Assembly: GCF_000518665.1 (NCBI RefSeq) | Contig: NZ_JAEA01000016.1 | Coordinates: 1-62,784, forward strand | Reading direction: 5' to 3' | DNA from: Microvirga flocculans ATCC BAA-817 | Lineage (GTDB): Bacteria > Pseudomonadota > Alphaproteobacteria > Rhizobiales > Beijerinckiaceae | Length of the DNA stretch: 62,784 nucleotides | Part shown: positions 18,101 through 27,554 of the stretch, piece after piece | How positions within the stretch are numbered: position 1 is the stretch's first letter | Layout of the letters: each line of letters starts with the position of its first letter | Program-made: the position numbers and the translations under genes | Notes under the pieces: model-generated | What the model was told of the DNA's origin: nothing | Seen by the model: the letters and a program-made list of their open reading frames with translations, nothing else | The model's database searches: none

Positions 18101-19591
18101 TCAAGAAACAGGCACGTCGATAGTACAGACGACACCCGTGGGGTCGTAGATCAGCCGCACCTCTCCGTTGAGCTCGCGCGCCAGGCCCTCCTGGATCAGG
18201 CGCGAGCCGAACCCCTTGCGTGACGGGGCCGAAACGGGGGGGCCCCCACGCTCCTCCCAGCGCATGACCAAGCGGGAGCTCGTGGGGGCTTTCAAGGTCG
18301 ACCAGGAGACATGAACCTCGCCGGCGGGCGCGCCGAGGGCGCCGTACTTGATGGCGTTGGTGCACAGCTCGTGCATGGCCATCGACAGGCTCAGGGCCAT
18401 CGGAGGCGGCACGCGCAGGTCCTCGCCGTCGATGCGGATGCGGCTGCTGTCGTCGGACGGGTCCCGGTAGGGGGCGAAGGCCTGCGTGACAATCTCGCAG
18501 AGGCTTGCCCCTTCCCAGTTCTCCCGGGTGAGGATGTCGTGGCCCCGGGCCAGGGCGAAGAGCCGGGCCTCGAAAGTGGCATAGGCGGAGGGAAGGTCCT
18601 GGACGCGGGTTCTGGCGCCGCGAAAGCTCTGGGCCGCCAGGGACTGGACGGTGGCCAGGGTGTTCTTCACCCGGTGGTTCAGCTCGTTGAGAAGCAGCCG
18701 CAGGTGCTCTTCCGCCCGCTTGTGCTCGGTGATGTCGATCTGGATGCCGTCCCAGACGATGCTGCCGTTCTCGAGCCTGCGTGGGGTCACGATGATGCGG
18801 TGCCAGCGGGCTTCCCCCGTGCGGGCATGCCACATCTCGAACTCGGATTCGAACTCCTTGATGGCACGGTGCCCCTCCAGCTCCCGGGCCAGTATTTTCG
18901 GGCGATGCTCGGGAAGGACGAGGTTGTAGAGCAGGCCCGGATTGGCCTGCACCTCCTCGGCGGGGATGCCCGTGAGCCGCTCGCAGGTCTTGGAGACGTA
19001 GAGGACCTTGCGGTCCTGAAAGTCCGACGAGTGGTTCGTCTGGTAGAACATGCAGGCCGGAGCGTTGTTGGCGAGGGCGCTCAGGCGCGCCTCGCTGGCC
19101 CGCAGTTCCTCCTCGGCCCGGCGACGCTCCGTCCAGTCGCGGAAGCTGACGCCGAGGCCTCCGTTATAGGGAAAGACGTGAAACTCCAGGTAGCGCCCCT
19201 GACGGCCGACCGCTTCATCCTCGAAGGAAGCGGGAATGCCCGAGGTGAAGATTTCCTCGTAGTGCCGGCGCAGGGTGGTCTTTTCGGACCCGGGGAACAT
19301 GTCCCAGATCACCTTGCCGAGCATGGTTTGCCGCGGCAGCCCGAAATAGGTTTCGGCGGCGCGGTTGATGTAACTGAAGCGCCAGTGCTCATCGAGGCAA
19401 TAAAAAGCATCCCCGATGCCTTCCAGCAGCACCGCGATCTGAGCATCGACCTTGGCCTGGACTGCATTGTCTATGGTCTGCTGAAGCGCGCTGCCCCGCA
19501 TCTCCGCAGAGCTGCCGGAGATCGAGGCGACGAGATCGCTCGTGAGTTTCTCCATGTCGGCGGCGGCCAAGGCGGGGCTGGGCGTGCTCAT
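18101..19591 (-). CDS. PAS-domain HWE-family sensor histidine kinase
   Basis: About 496 residues, soluble. A coiled N-terminal stretch is followed by PAS 1 (about 55-165, with LDEHWRFSYINRAAETYFG), PAS 2/PAC (about 170-300, ending in IQIDITEHKRAEEHL), and an HWE kinase domain. The latter has the phosphoacceptor motif ELNHRVKNTLATVQSLA, the N-box MHELCTNAIKYGALG, WEERGGPP and a C-terminal GFGSRLI motif. It most resembles the partial kinase at the left edge. No response regulator is adjacent. ATG 19591 (MSTPSPAL) is preferred over GTG 19609. Confidence 0.93.
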   Translation of the reverse strand: MSTPSPALAAADMEKLTSDLVASISGSSAEMRGSALQQTIDNAVQAKVDAQIAVLLEGIGDAFYCLDEHWRFSYINRAAETYFGLPRQTMLGKVIWDMFPGSEKTTLRRHYEEIFTSGIPASFEDEAVGRQGRYLEFHVFPYNGGLGVSFRDWTERRRAEEELRASEARLSALANNAPACMFYQTNHSSDFQDRKVLYVSKTCERLTGIPAEEVQANPGLLYNLVLPEHRPKILARELEGHRAIKEFESEFEMWHARTGEARWHRIIVTPRRLENGSIVWDGIQIDITEHKRAEEHLRLLLNELNHRVKNTLATVQSLAAQSFRGARTRVQDLPSAYATFEARLFALARGHDILTRENWEGASLCEIVTQAFAPYRDPSDDSSRIRIDGEDLRVPPPMALSLSMAMHELCTNAIKYGALGAPAGEVHVSWSTLKAPTSSRLVMRWEERGGPPVSAPSRKGFGSRLIQEGLARELNGEVRLIYDPTGVVCTIDVPVS

Positions 19592-19716
19592 GACGGGGAA
19601 GATAAACACGATCCCACGTCATGGGCAACGTTTCAACATTTCTCCATTTGTCTTTGATTAGGGGCTCCGGCGAACGCCTTGCGTGACGAAGAGAGACGCT
19701 GCGCCCGAAGCAGCAG

Positions 19717-19911
19717 TCAGGATTCGGGTTGGATCGGATTTCGGTCTAGAGGAGGATTCTTGGGAATACTGAAGGTTTCAGCGGCACAAATGAGCGTAAA
19801 GAGAGCGATGACGCCCCCGATTTCGGCGAGGCCGACAAGCGCGGAAGACAGATCGCCGACATAGACGAATGCGCCCGAGACGAGCGCAACAACAGCAGCC
19901 CAAAAGACCAT
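19717..19911 (-). CDS. Small two-helix membrane protein, hypothetical
   Basis: 64 residues with two hydrophobic segments (about 2-20 and 28-48, VFWAAVVALVSGAFVYVG and VGLAEIGGVIALFTLICAA) and a polar C-terminal tail. Not assigned to a family. ATG 19911 has GGGAGAAAG seven bases upstream; a longer frame from GTG 19980 adds 23 polar residues. It stands alone between a kinase gene and the divergent EEP-family gene. Confidence 0.5.
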   Translation of the reverse strand: MVFWAAVVALVSGAFVYVGDLSSALVGLAEIGGVIALFTLICAAETFSIPKNPPLDRNPIQPES

Positions 19912-20064
19912 GGGCTTTCTCCCGGCAAAGCTTGATGCGGACTTAACGCCTTCTGGAAAGGAAGGTTCCTCAGGCGGCACAGAAGATTCCCGACCCTTGC
20001 GTTTCCTGCAAGAGGGGAGCCTCTATATTTGTATAGGTTTGTGAAAATTTTTTGAAAGCCGGCC

Positions 20065-21105
20065 ATGCGCCCGCTGATCGATCGTCTCGTCCCGGCCCTG
20101 GAGGCGCCGGAACCCCTGATCCTGGAGGAGGCCCGTCACGCCTCGCTCCGGCCGTCGCTGCGGCGGGAGGAGGCGCACAGGCACTTCCTGGAGCGGATCC
20201 CGGCGCTGCACGCGATCGAGGGGATGCCGTCCGCCCATGCCCCGCCGTGGCCCGGAACGGTGCGGGTCGCCGCCTTCAATGCGCAGCGCCTCAGGAACCG
20301 TCCTGCCCTGCGCCATCTCATGGACGAGGTCGGCGCCACGATCACCCTGCTCAGCGAAGCCGATTGCGGGATGGCGCGGTCCGGCAACGTTCACACGATC
20401 CGCGAGCTCACTTCCGGCACGGAGGAGGGCTATCTCTATGGTGTGGAATTCGTGGAGCTCGATCATGGCAGCGAGGACGAGGCGCGGCGATGGGGCGGAG
20501 AGCACAACGGTTGCAGCCTGCACGGCAATGCCCTCGTGAGCGGCCTGTCCCTGGAGGACGCGCATCTGATCCCGCTGGAGGAGACCGGCTTCTGGTTTCG
20601 CGGCCTCGACGGTTTCCAAAGACGCATCGGCGGGCGCATGGCGCTGGCGGCGCGCGTGGCCGGAGCGCCGAAACCCCTGTGGGTGGTAAGCGTCCACCTC
20701 GAAAGCAAGACCGACCCTGCCGACCGGCAGGCGCAGATGAAAAGCCTGCTCCGGGCCCTTGCGGCGATTGCGCCGGATGAAGCCTGCATCATCGGCGGCG
20801 ATCTCAACACCAAGGCCTTGCCGCGCGCGGAGGGCGAGCGCCGTCTCCTGCTCGACGCGCCCGAGCGATACGAGCCTCTTTTTGCCGATCTGAAGGACGC
20901 CGGTTTCGAGTGGCGCTTCGCCAATCTCGCGCTTCCGACGCAGACCCCGGGACCGACGGACAAGCATCGGCCGCCTTTCGGCAAGCTCGACTGGATCGTG
21001 GTGCGCGGCGTCACGGCCTGCAACCCGCAGATCGTTCATGCCGTCGACGAGCAGGGCAGGCCGATCTCGGATCACGAGATGATCGCAGCGGATATCGTTC
21101 TGTGA
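20065..21105 (+). CDS. Endonuclease/exonuclease/phosphatase (EEP) family protein
   Basis: 346 residues with the EEP fold motifs in order: AAFNAQRL near residue 72, SEADCGM with the metal-binding Glu, VVSVHLESK, IIGGDLNTK, KLDWIVVRGV and the terminal SDHEMIAADI. All catalytic residues of the superfamily are present, so it should be an active Mg-dependent phosphodiesterase or phosphatase. No signal peptide is seen. The substrate is unknown; family members act on DNA, lipids or inositol phosphates. It is preceded by an AT-rich spacer and followed by a perfect palindrome. Confidence 0.88.
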   Translation: MRPLIDRLVPALEAPEPLILEEARHASLRPSLRREEAHRHFLERIPALHAIEGMPSAHAPPWPGTVRVAAFNAQRLRNRPALRHLMDEVGATITLLSEADCGMARSGNVHTIRELTSGTEEGYLYGVEFVELDHGSEDEARRWGGEHNGCSLHGNALVSGLSLEDAHLIPLEETGFWFRGLDGFQRRIGGRMALAARVAGAPKPLWVVSVHLESKTDPADRQAQMKSLLRALAAIAPDEACIIGGDLNTKALPRAEGERRLLLDAPERYEPLFADLKDAGFEWRFANLALPTQTPGPTDKHRPPFGKLDWIVVRGVTACNPQIVHAVDEQGRPISDHEMIAADIVL

Positions 21106-21120
21106 GGGCCGGAACTCGGC

Positions 21121-21144
21121 GGGCGTGAGTTCGAACTCACGCCC
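21121..21144. repeat. 24-bp perfect palindrome
   Basis: GGGCGTGAGTT and its exact complement meet at a central CG between two convergent genes (stops at 21105 and 21213). There is no T-run, so it may be a weak bidirectional transcription end or an mRNA 3' hairpin. Confidence 0.6.
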
Positions 21145-21212
21145 ATGAGTTATGCGTTCGTTCTTGGAGCATGCTTGCGTGAAAGCCGAAATCGTCCTTC
21201 GCGCTCGATGTT

Positions 21213-23135
21213 CTAGACGATGAAGAAGTCCTTGTAGGTCATGGCGAGCTTTTTGGAGAGCGTCGCGATCTCGACCTGCTTGTATTTCGAGCCGGAGCCG
21301 TCGGCGTCGTAATAGAGCTTGCCCTTCTTGTCGTCGTAGATGACGTAGTCGTTCTTGTCCTTGGCCTTCGCGCCCTTGACGAAATAACTTTTCTTCAACA
21401 GGGCGGGCTTTGCTTCAGAGCCCGCTTTGCCGAGCTTGGTGAAGATCTTGTTCTCGAGCCAGATCGCGTCGTCTTTCACGTTGAAATCCGTGATCTTGTC
21501 GCCGTTCTTTTTCGTGTTCGGCTTCGTGTTGAAAACGAACGCGTCCTGGCCCTTGCCTCCCGTGAGCGTATCCTTGCCTAAATAGCCATAGATTCGATCC
21601 TTGCCGGAACCTCCCTTGAGCACGTCCGCGAACCGCGTGCCCCTGATGATTTCGACGGGCTCGTCGACGACATCGATTCTGAAGACTTTCTCGACGGCGA
21701 TGCCGCCTTCGTCGACGATGCGTACAACGATGATATGAAAACCGGCCGTTTCGTAATCGAGCAGCTTGCCGTTGGCCACGACGATCTTGTTCCCGGATAG
21801 TGAAAAGCGTCCGCCAGCATTGTCGACGAGTTCCACGCGCATGCCGTCGCCCGGATTCGGATCGACCGTCGTCAGCTCGCCGACGACGGCGCCTTTCTGT
21901 GCGTTCTCACGCACGTCTTTCGGGTCGAGAAAGACATCGCCGGGCTGGAGAATGTGGACACCCTTGGCGTCGGTAGCCTTGCGGATGCCTTGGTCATAGA
22001 GCCGCTGACGCTCGGTAAGGGTAAAGGCATCACCGCTGAGAGTGACGCTTCCGTTCGCCGTGAGGCTGTGCGCCAAAAGCGCCGACGGCTTGTCGGCGAA
22101 CGCGAGCGTTCCCGGACCCGAGAAGCTGATCATCTCGAACTCGGAAAAGAAATTGTTGCTGAAATCGTAGTTGCTCATCTTCAGGCGCAACTCGTCGAAG
22201 CCTGTGCCACCCCTCAGACCCACGATCTGCCCCAGGCGCACCGCATCGGTCATGATAACGTCGTTGCCGGAGGAGCCTTGAAGGATCTCGATTCCGGTCA
22301 GGACATCGGGCGCGGTAAGGTCGAGGGTTCCGCTCTCGACCATGCGCAGCGTGTCGATTCCCTCGCCGCCCTCCAGGGTATCGCCTGCGGCGAGGCCGCC
22401 ATTCTGGACATTGAAGATATCGTTGCCTGCCGTCCCGCTGCCGCGTTCCCGGCCGTCGCCGAAGGCGGCAACGGACTTGTATAGCTGTTGATAAACGCCT
22501 TGGCTGGAACCATCCTGCGCTTCGGAAGTCCAGGTTACGACCCAGCTTCCGTCCTCAAGCCCGGCGGCTGCGGGATTGTATTGATTGAGATCCGTAAACG
22601 TATTGACCTTCTGCTCGCCGCCGACAGCCATGCCTTGCGCATTGTAGCGCTGCTGAACGATATCGCCGTTGACCTGATCCCCCTCCAGCGCGGCCCATGT
22701 CACGATCCAGCCGCCGTCCCGCAGAGAGGTCAGCTTCGGATTGCTATGGGATGTATTCAGGTTGCTGATCCTCTGCTCTTCCCCCGCCGGCACGCCATCG
22801 GCGTTAAAGCGCTGCTGGCTGATGCGGTCGTCGCGGAGCCTGTAGTCGTTGGTCACCCATGCGACGACCCAGCCGCCATCGTCGAGGGCCGTAACGTGCG
22901 AGTAGAACTGCGTGCTTTCCATATTCGCATTGACGCGCGTTTCGCTTCCCCTCGGGGTTCCGTCTGCATTATAGCGCTGCTGATAAATTCCATGTGCGCT
23001 GCCATCTTGTCCGTCGGAGGTCCAAGTCACGACCCAGCCGCCGTCTTTGAGGGCTGTGATCTTCTGGCGATCCTGTGCTTTCGTCGTATAGGTATTGACC
23101 TATTGCTCTTTGGAGAGCCGCACGATGGAGGCCAT
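21213..23135 (-). pseudogene. RTX-like type I-secreted repeat protein, interrupted by a stop at codon 12
   Basis: A 641-codon frame from ATG 23135, with AAGGAA as ribosome site, broken only by TAG at 23102-23100. The part after the stop (VNTYTTKAQ...DGGWVVTW) continues the same repeat pattern seen three more times downstream, so the stop lies inside a repeat. Content: four blade-like repeats (consensus DGGWVVTW...G.YQQRYNADG), a weak RTX region (GTAGNDIF, LEGGEGIDTL), a cadherin-like domain (about 410-500), an RTX block (FADVLKGGSGKDRIYG, LTGGKGQDAFVF) and a Lys-rich C-terminal secretion region. GTG 23030 is the first in-frame restart but lacks a good ribosome site. Confidence 0.8.
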
Positions 23136-23471
23136 GGTGAAATTCCTTGCCTGCTGCCGGACCTAACGATCGGCGCCTGGACCGAGGTCGGTGAAAAGAG
23201 ATAAGATTATTATCACGTTATAGTATATCTTGGACAAGTTTTTCCTTCTCCGGGCTCCAGGCTGTGCGCAGGAATTGGCTTCGGAGCGGCGCAGAAATAG
23301 CTTGGCACCGGGGAGAGGCTGGCCTTGGAGCGGTTTTGCAGCGGATAACCCTGCGGTTGAAAATCGATGCTTGACAGCGTGACGCTGTTGGGGTACAAAA
23401 CATGAACAATGACGAAGTGTGAATGCAGACCCGCTTCATCGCTTCAGGCTAACCTCCACCGTCCAGAGCCC

Positions 23472-23489
23472 CCGCCTGGGCGGTTTTTT
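23472..23489 (+). terminator. Weak terminator-like hairpin ahead of the GTA cluster
   Basis: A short GC stem CCGC/GCGG with loop CTGG is followed by six T residues, 15 bases before the g1 start. No plus-strand gene ends nearby, so it might act as a leader attenuator for the GTA operon or be fortuitous. The rest of 23136-23503 is an AT-rich spacer with promoter potential for both directions and no gene. Confidence 0.3.
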
Positions 23490-23503
23490 ATTGGCTCTTC
23501 CCC

Positions 23504-24055
23504 ATGCGCCAGAGAATCGAAATCTCCGACGAACAGAAGGAGCGGGCGTGGGAGCTCTATGCCCGCGACCCGAAGAAGCATCTGCTGGATATCCAGGCCT
23601 TTCTCGGCGTCAGTTCCAGCTCCTTCGCGCGGCTTCGCCAGCGCTGGGGCTGGCCGCCCCGTCATGCGGCCCTCGCCGAGAACGCCTTGAGCAAGGCCGC
23701 GAAGGACGAGGGCGGCGTCGATGGGCTTACGAAGGCCGCCGCCGCCTCGGTGAGCGATGCCGCGCGGGCCCTGGCCCAGGCGACCCGGGCGCAGATCGGC
23801 GCTCTCATGGACGAGCAGCGGACGGGGGGCGCCAAGGATCACGACAAGACGGCCCGGCGGCTCGCGTCCTATGCCAAGACGCTGGCAGCCGCCCGGGCGC
23901 TTCTGGAACAGGAAAGTTCAAGGCTCGATGACACCGAGCAATCCAACGACACACCGAGACGCAGTCTCCACGAGCTCCGCGAGGAGCTTGCTCGCCACCT
24001 TGACCGGATTGTCGCGGAGGAAGAGGCTCACGGACGCGACGGCCTGCTGGTCTGA
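23504..24055 (+). CDS. GTA g1, small terminase-like protein
   Basis: 183 residues. The N-terminus (ISDEQKERAWELYARDPKKHLLDIQAFLGVSSSSFARLRQRWGW) reads as a helix-turn-helix, and the remainder is mostly helical and charged with a C-terminal LREELARHLDRIVAEE helix. Position just upstream of and overlapping the large terminase gene, together with the HTH and helical oligomerisation segment, fits the GTA gp1 small terminase that recognises DNA for headful packaging. ATG 23504 is the only early start, but it has no clear ribosome site. Confidence 0.8.
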   Translation: MRQRIEISDEQKERAWELYARDPKKHLLDIQAFLGVSSSSFARLRQRWGWPPRHAALAENALSKAAKDEGGVDGLTKAAAASVSDAARALAQATRAQIGALMDEQRTGGAKDHDKTARRLASYAKTLAAARALLEQESSRLDDTEQSNDTPRRSLHELREELARHLDRIVAEEEAHGRDGLLV

Positions 24056-25316
24056 GGCCGATTTCGAAACCGTTCTCCGCTTCTGGCCGATCCGCTGCCG
24101 GCCCGAGCAGCGTCTGCCCGGCCTCGCCCGGCGGCACGATCCCTGGACGATCTGGCTCATGCTCGGCGGGCGCGGGGCGGGCAAGACCCGCACCGGAGCG
24201 GAATGGATCCGCGGCATTGCCCTCGGCGATCCCGATTTCGGGGCAGGCGCCTCGCGGCGCATCGCCCTTGTCGGCGAAACCTTCGCCGATGCGCGCAACG
24301 TGATGGTGGAGGGGCCCGCGGGCATCCTCGCCATTCATGCGCGGCATGAACGCCCCGCCTGGTCGCCGTCCCTGCGCAAGCTCGAATGGCCGAACGGCGC
24401 CGTGGCGCACGTGTTCTCGGCGGAGGATCCCGATTCCTTGCGCGGCCCGCAATTCGAGGCCGCCTGGGCGGACGAGCTCGCCAAGTGGAGGCACGTGGAG
24501 GAAACCTGGGACATGCTGCAATTCGGCCTTCGCCTCGGGCTCCATCCGCGCCAGATGGTGACGACGACGCCGCGTCCGATCCCGATCCTCAAGCGCTTCC
24601 TGGCCGACCCTGCGGTCGCCGTCTCGCGGGTGAGAACCTCCGAGAACGCGGAGAACCTGGCCCCGGCCTTCCTCGACGCCGTCGTCCGCCGCTATGCGGG
24701 CACGCGGCTCGGGCGGCAGGAGCTCGACGGGGACATCGTCGAGGACCGTCCCGATGCGCTCTGGACCCGCGACGCCATCGAGGCGAACCGCGTGGAGGCC
24801 GCCCCGCCGCTCGCGCGCATCGTCGTCGCCGTCGATCCGCCGGCCTCGTCCTCGAAGCGGGCCGATGCCTGCGGGATCGTGGCGGCCGGCCTCGATGAGG
24901 GCGGCACGGGCTACGTGCTGGAAGACGCCACCGCCTCGGGCCTGAAGCCGCCGGAATGGGCGGCCAAGGCCGTCGCGCTTTACCGGCGCCTGCAGGCCGA
25001 CGCGCTGATCGTCGAGACGAACCAGGGCGGCGAGATGGTGGGCGGCGTGATCCGCGAGGTCGACCCGTCCGTGCCCGTCGTCAGCGTGCGCGCCACGCGC
25101 GGCAAATATCTGCGCGCGGAGCCGGTCTCCGTTCTCTACGCGCAGAACCGCGTGCGCCATGTGGGGGCCTTGCCCGTGCTCGAGGACGAGCTTTGCGATT
25201 TCGGGCCGGGCGGCCTCTCCTCCGGCCGCTCCCCCGACCGCATGGACGCCCTCGTCTGGGCGCTCACCGACCTGATGCTGCGCGACCGGCGCGAGCCGCG
25301 GGTGCGGGCGCTCTAA
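24009..25316 (+). CDS. GTA g2, large terminase (DNA packaging ATPase/nuclease)
   Basis: About 435 residues. The ATPase motor has Walker A GGRGAGKTRTG and a Walker B/catalytic Glu region ending in AAWADELAKW, and the coupling segment MVTTTPRPI. The C-terminal RNase H-like nuclease has the acidic strands VVAVDPP, LIVETNQGG and DRMDALVWAL. This motor fills GTA heads with host DNA. The start is uncertain: the frame is open far upstream, and TTG 24009 or TTG 24000 inside the end of g1 are the best candidates, giving a long overlap as in other GTA clusters. Confidence 0.92.
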   Translation: MSRRKRLTDATACWSEADFETVLRFWPIRCRPEQRLPGLARRHDPWTIWLMLGGRGAGKTRTGAEWIRGIALGDPDFGAGASRRIALVGETFADARNVMVEGPAGILAIHARHERPAWSPSLRKLEWPNGAVAHVFSAEDPDSLRGPQFEAAWADELAKWRHVEETWDMLQFGLRLGLHPRQMVTTTPRPIPILKRFLADPAVAVSRVRTSENAENLAPAFLDAVVRRYAGTRLGRQELDGDIVEDRPDALWTRDAIEANRVEAAPPLARIVVAVDPPASSSKRADACGIVAAGLDEGGTGYVLEDATASGLKPPEWAAKAVALYRRLQADALIVETNQGGEMVGGVIREVDPSVPVVSVRATRGKYLRAEPVSVLYAQNRVRHVGALPVLEDELCDFGPGGLSSGRSPDRMDALVWALTDLMLRDRREPRVRAL

Positions 25317-25376
25317 GCTTATAGTGCTTAATAGTCCGATAGCTGTTTCAGGATTTTTACTTTGAAAGGTGTTGTA

Positions 25377-27407
25377 ATGTTGCTGTCAGAGCCTAATCGT
25401 ATTCCGCAAGTACTTGACCAAGGAACCGCTGCTGAGATCGCTGCTTATGCAGGTCCAATGGGAGAACTCGTATTTTCTAGTGATACTAAGAGGCTGTATT
25501 TTCAAGATGGAAGTACAGTGGGAGGCATCCCCCTAAGTTATGTAAGTGACGGTGCACAGCTATTTAGTTGTGCTATTAACGTCATGAATTACATTCCAAG
25601 CGAACTTCATGATGAGATCGTTGCTCGAACTTCTACGGTCGATCTAACTGAGTATCTTCAAAGCGCCGCGAATGCAGCATCAGGAAAGATCCTTTGTCTG
25701 CCTGCGGGGCGCTATACGATTAGCGATTCTATCAACTTAAGTTCGGGAACTTGTCTCATTGGCTATAACGCGGAGTTAGATGGATCGAGCATTCCCGTCG
25801 CTACCGCTCTCGGGCAACGTTCCGCTATTAAAATTGATGGGTCGCTGGGAGTTCCGATTGAAGTCATTGCTGATATTTCCCATGGTGCCTTAAGCATTTC
25901 GGTTGTAAGCACCGCTGGCCTGAAGGCGGGTGATCTGCTGCTTGTTTCTTCAGATCAACAGTACATTGATACTGTTTCTGATAGTAACTGTCGTCGTGGG
26001 CAAATTGTTCGTATCAAAGAAATCATAAGCCCTACGCAGATCATGTTAATTGAGCCAATGGAATTTGGTTTTTCGGCATCTTCCGGAGCAAAAATTATAA
26101 AGCTGGAACCTGCTAAGCAAGTAGGAATTTATGGTATATATATTAAATTAGGTGGAATTGGCAGCGGTCATAACGGAATCATAGCTAATTTCTGTGAAAA
26201 TCTATGCGTAGATAGTGTAGTTGTAGTGGGTGGCGAGGATTGTTCTTTAGCTTTGACTGGAGTAGTGGATAGTACTATTAGGCGAATTAGTGTTTCCGAC
26301 TCGACGTCGCCATATTTAACTAGTGGAATTGGGCAAACCGGCTATGGGGTGGGCCTGTTTACGGCTACAAGGAATATCGATGTAGCGGATATCTATGCAC
26401 GAAACTGTCGCCATGCAATTGCAGGGGGCGGTACTTATCCTGTCCATAAAATTAATATTCAACGTGTTCATTCCGTTGCGTGCGGACTTGGTTCTGCAGC
26501 AATCGATTGTCACGAGCCTTGCTTTGATTGGGTCTTTAGAGACTGTCATGTAAGCGGTGGTGACGCAGGCTATGTCCTGAGGGGTGACAGGATTCATGTT
26601 TCAGGAGGCAGTATTCGGCGCGTGGCCGGACGAGGTGTAATTGTTCAAAACTTTCTGAATAGAAGTGATTCTCAGAAAGACATCGTAATTGATGGTTTGA
26701 TGATTAACAGAACTGGTGGGGCAGCTATTATGGTTGGTTCAGCAGATGTTCCTGTCTCTGGAGTCAAAATCCTAAATGTTCAAGTGAGGCTTGCTTCTGA
26801 TAACGGTATTTATATTTATGCAGGCTCAGAAAATATAGAAATTTCAAATTTTGATTTTGAACAATTTGCATTTGTCCCGAGCGGTAACAATGGCTCAGCA
26901 ATTAGGCTTGAAGGGTCAAGCAGTCAGCGTATTGAAAATGTTCGATTGAGTTCTATTCGTTCTCGTCGGGCCTATCATGGTGCTGTGCAGGCCCGCTATG
27001 TTAAAAATATAGAAATTATTGCGTGCAAAAGCCAAGCCAATCTTGGAGAGGCAGGTTGGTTTCAGAATTGTGAAGATGTGCAGGTCGATGGTGGATACTG
27101 GGAAGGGCCGCCGAATTCGCCCATTATGGCACTTTGGTTTCAAGATTGCGATCAAGTATCCGTTAATAATTCGCATATCAGCATGACAAATACACAAAAT
27201 TCAGACGGAATTCGTGTTAGTGGTACCGGAACGCATAAAGATTTTATCTTTACTGGTAATATAATTGATAATGCAGGCCGGCATTCGATCCTAACAACTA
27301 ATGCAAACAATATTATCGCATGCAACAATATTGTGTATAAAGCTGTAAGCGCGACTAAAATCAATCTGAGTGGTGCGACTTCATTCATAAATAACAATAA
27401 CATCTAA
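25377..27407 (+). CDS. AT-rich parallel beta-helix tail fibre/tailspike-like adhesin
   Basis: 676 residues. The N-terminal 60 residues (GELVFSSDTKRLYFQDGS, then TVGGIPL) resemble the virion-anchor motif of phage tail fibres. Next comes a pectate-lyase-type cap (LPAGRYTISDSINLSSGTCLIG), and from about 230 to the end a right-handed beta-helix with short repeating strands (VKNIEIIAC, VSVNNSHI, KDFIFTGNII). No catalytic residues of a known polysaccharide lyase can be assigned. Base composition is near 40% GC by eye against well over 60% around it. ATG 25377 has AAAGGTG upstream; TTG 25362 is possible. The gene sits between g2 and g3, where GTA clusters normally have nothing. Confidence 0.85.
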   Translation: MLLSEPNRIPQVLDQGTAAEIAAYAGPMGELVFSSDTKRLYFQDGSTVGGIPLSYVSDGAQLFSCAINVMNYIPSELHDEIVARTSTVDLTEYLQSAANAASGKILCLPAGRYTISDSINLSSGTCLIGYNAELDGSSIPVATALGQRSAIKIDGSLGVPIEVIADISHGALSISVVSTAGLKAGDLLLVSSDQQYIDTVSDSNCRRGQIVRIKEIISPTQIMLIEPMEFGFSASSGAKIIKLEPAKQVGIYGIYIKLGGIGSGHNGIIANFCENLCVDSVVVVGGEDCSLALTGVVDSTIRRISVSDSTSPYLTSGIGQTGYGVGLFTATRNIDVADIYARNCRHAIAGGGTYPVHKINIQRVHSVACGLGSAAIDCHEPCFDWVFRDCHVSGGDAGYVLRGDRIHVSGGSIRRVAGRGVIVQNFLNRSDSQKDIVIDGLMINRTGGAAIMVGSADVPVSGVKILNVQVRLASDNGIYIYAGSENIEISNFDFEQFAFVPSGNNGSAIRLEGSSSQRIENVRLSSIRSRRAYHGAVQARYVKNIEIIACKSQANLGEAGWFQNCEDVQVDGGYWEGPPNSPIMALWFQDCDQVSVNNSHISMTNTQNSDGIRVSGTGTHKDFIFTGNIIDNAGRHSILTTNANNIIACNNIVYKAVSATKINLSGATSFINNNNI

Positions 27408-27508
27408 TTATTGTCTATGATTTATGGATCTAGAAGTGCGACTTGTAAAAATAAAGGTGTGTGTTTGAGTACGTCGATAGCTGAGACCTGTACAATTTAG
27501 AATAAGAA

Positions 27509-27554
27509 CGCCCCGGCCGAAGGGACGCAATTACGCACGTTTCCGGCCAGGGCG
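27509..27554. repeat. Imperfect inverted repeat in a 700-base gene-free stretch
   Basis: Arms of 11 bases (27509-27519 and 27544-27554) pair at ten positions around a 24-base loop. There is no T-run. The region 27408-28116 between the adhesin and the portal gene changes from AT-rich to GC-rich here. It contains several short frames, none with a ribosome site or protein-like composition, so I see no supported gene in it. The hairpin may end or process the adhesin transcript. Confidence 0.5.
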
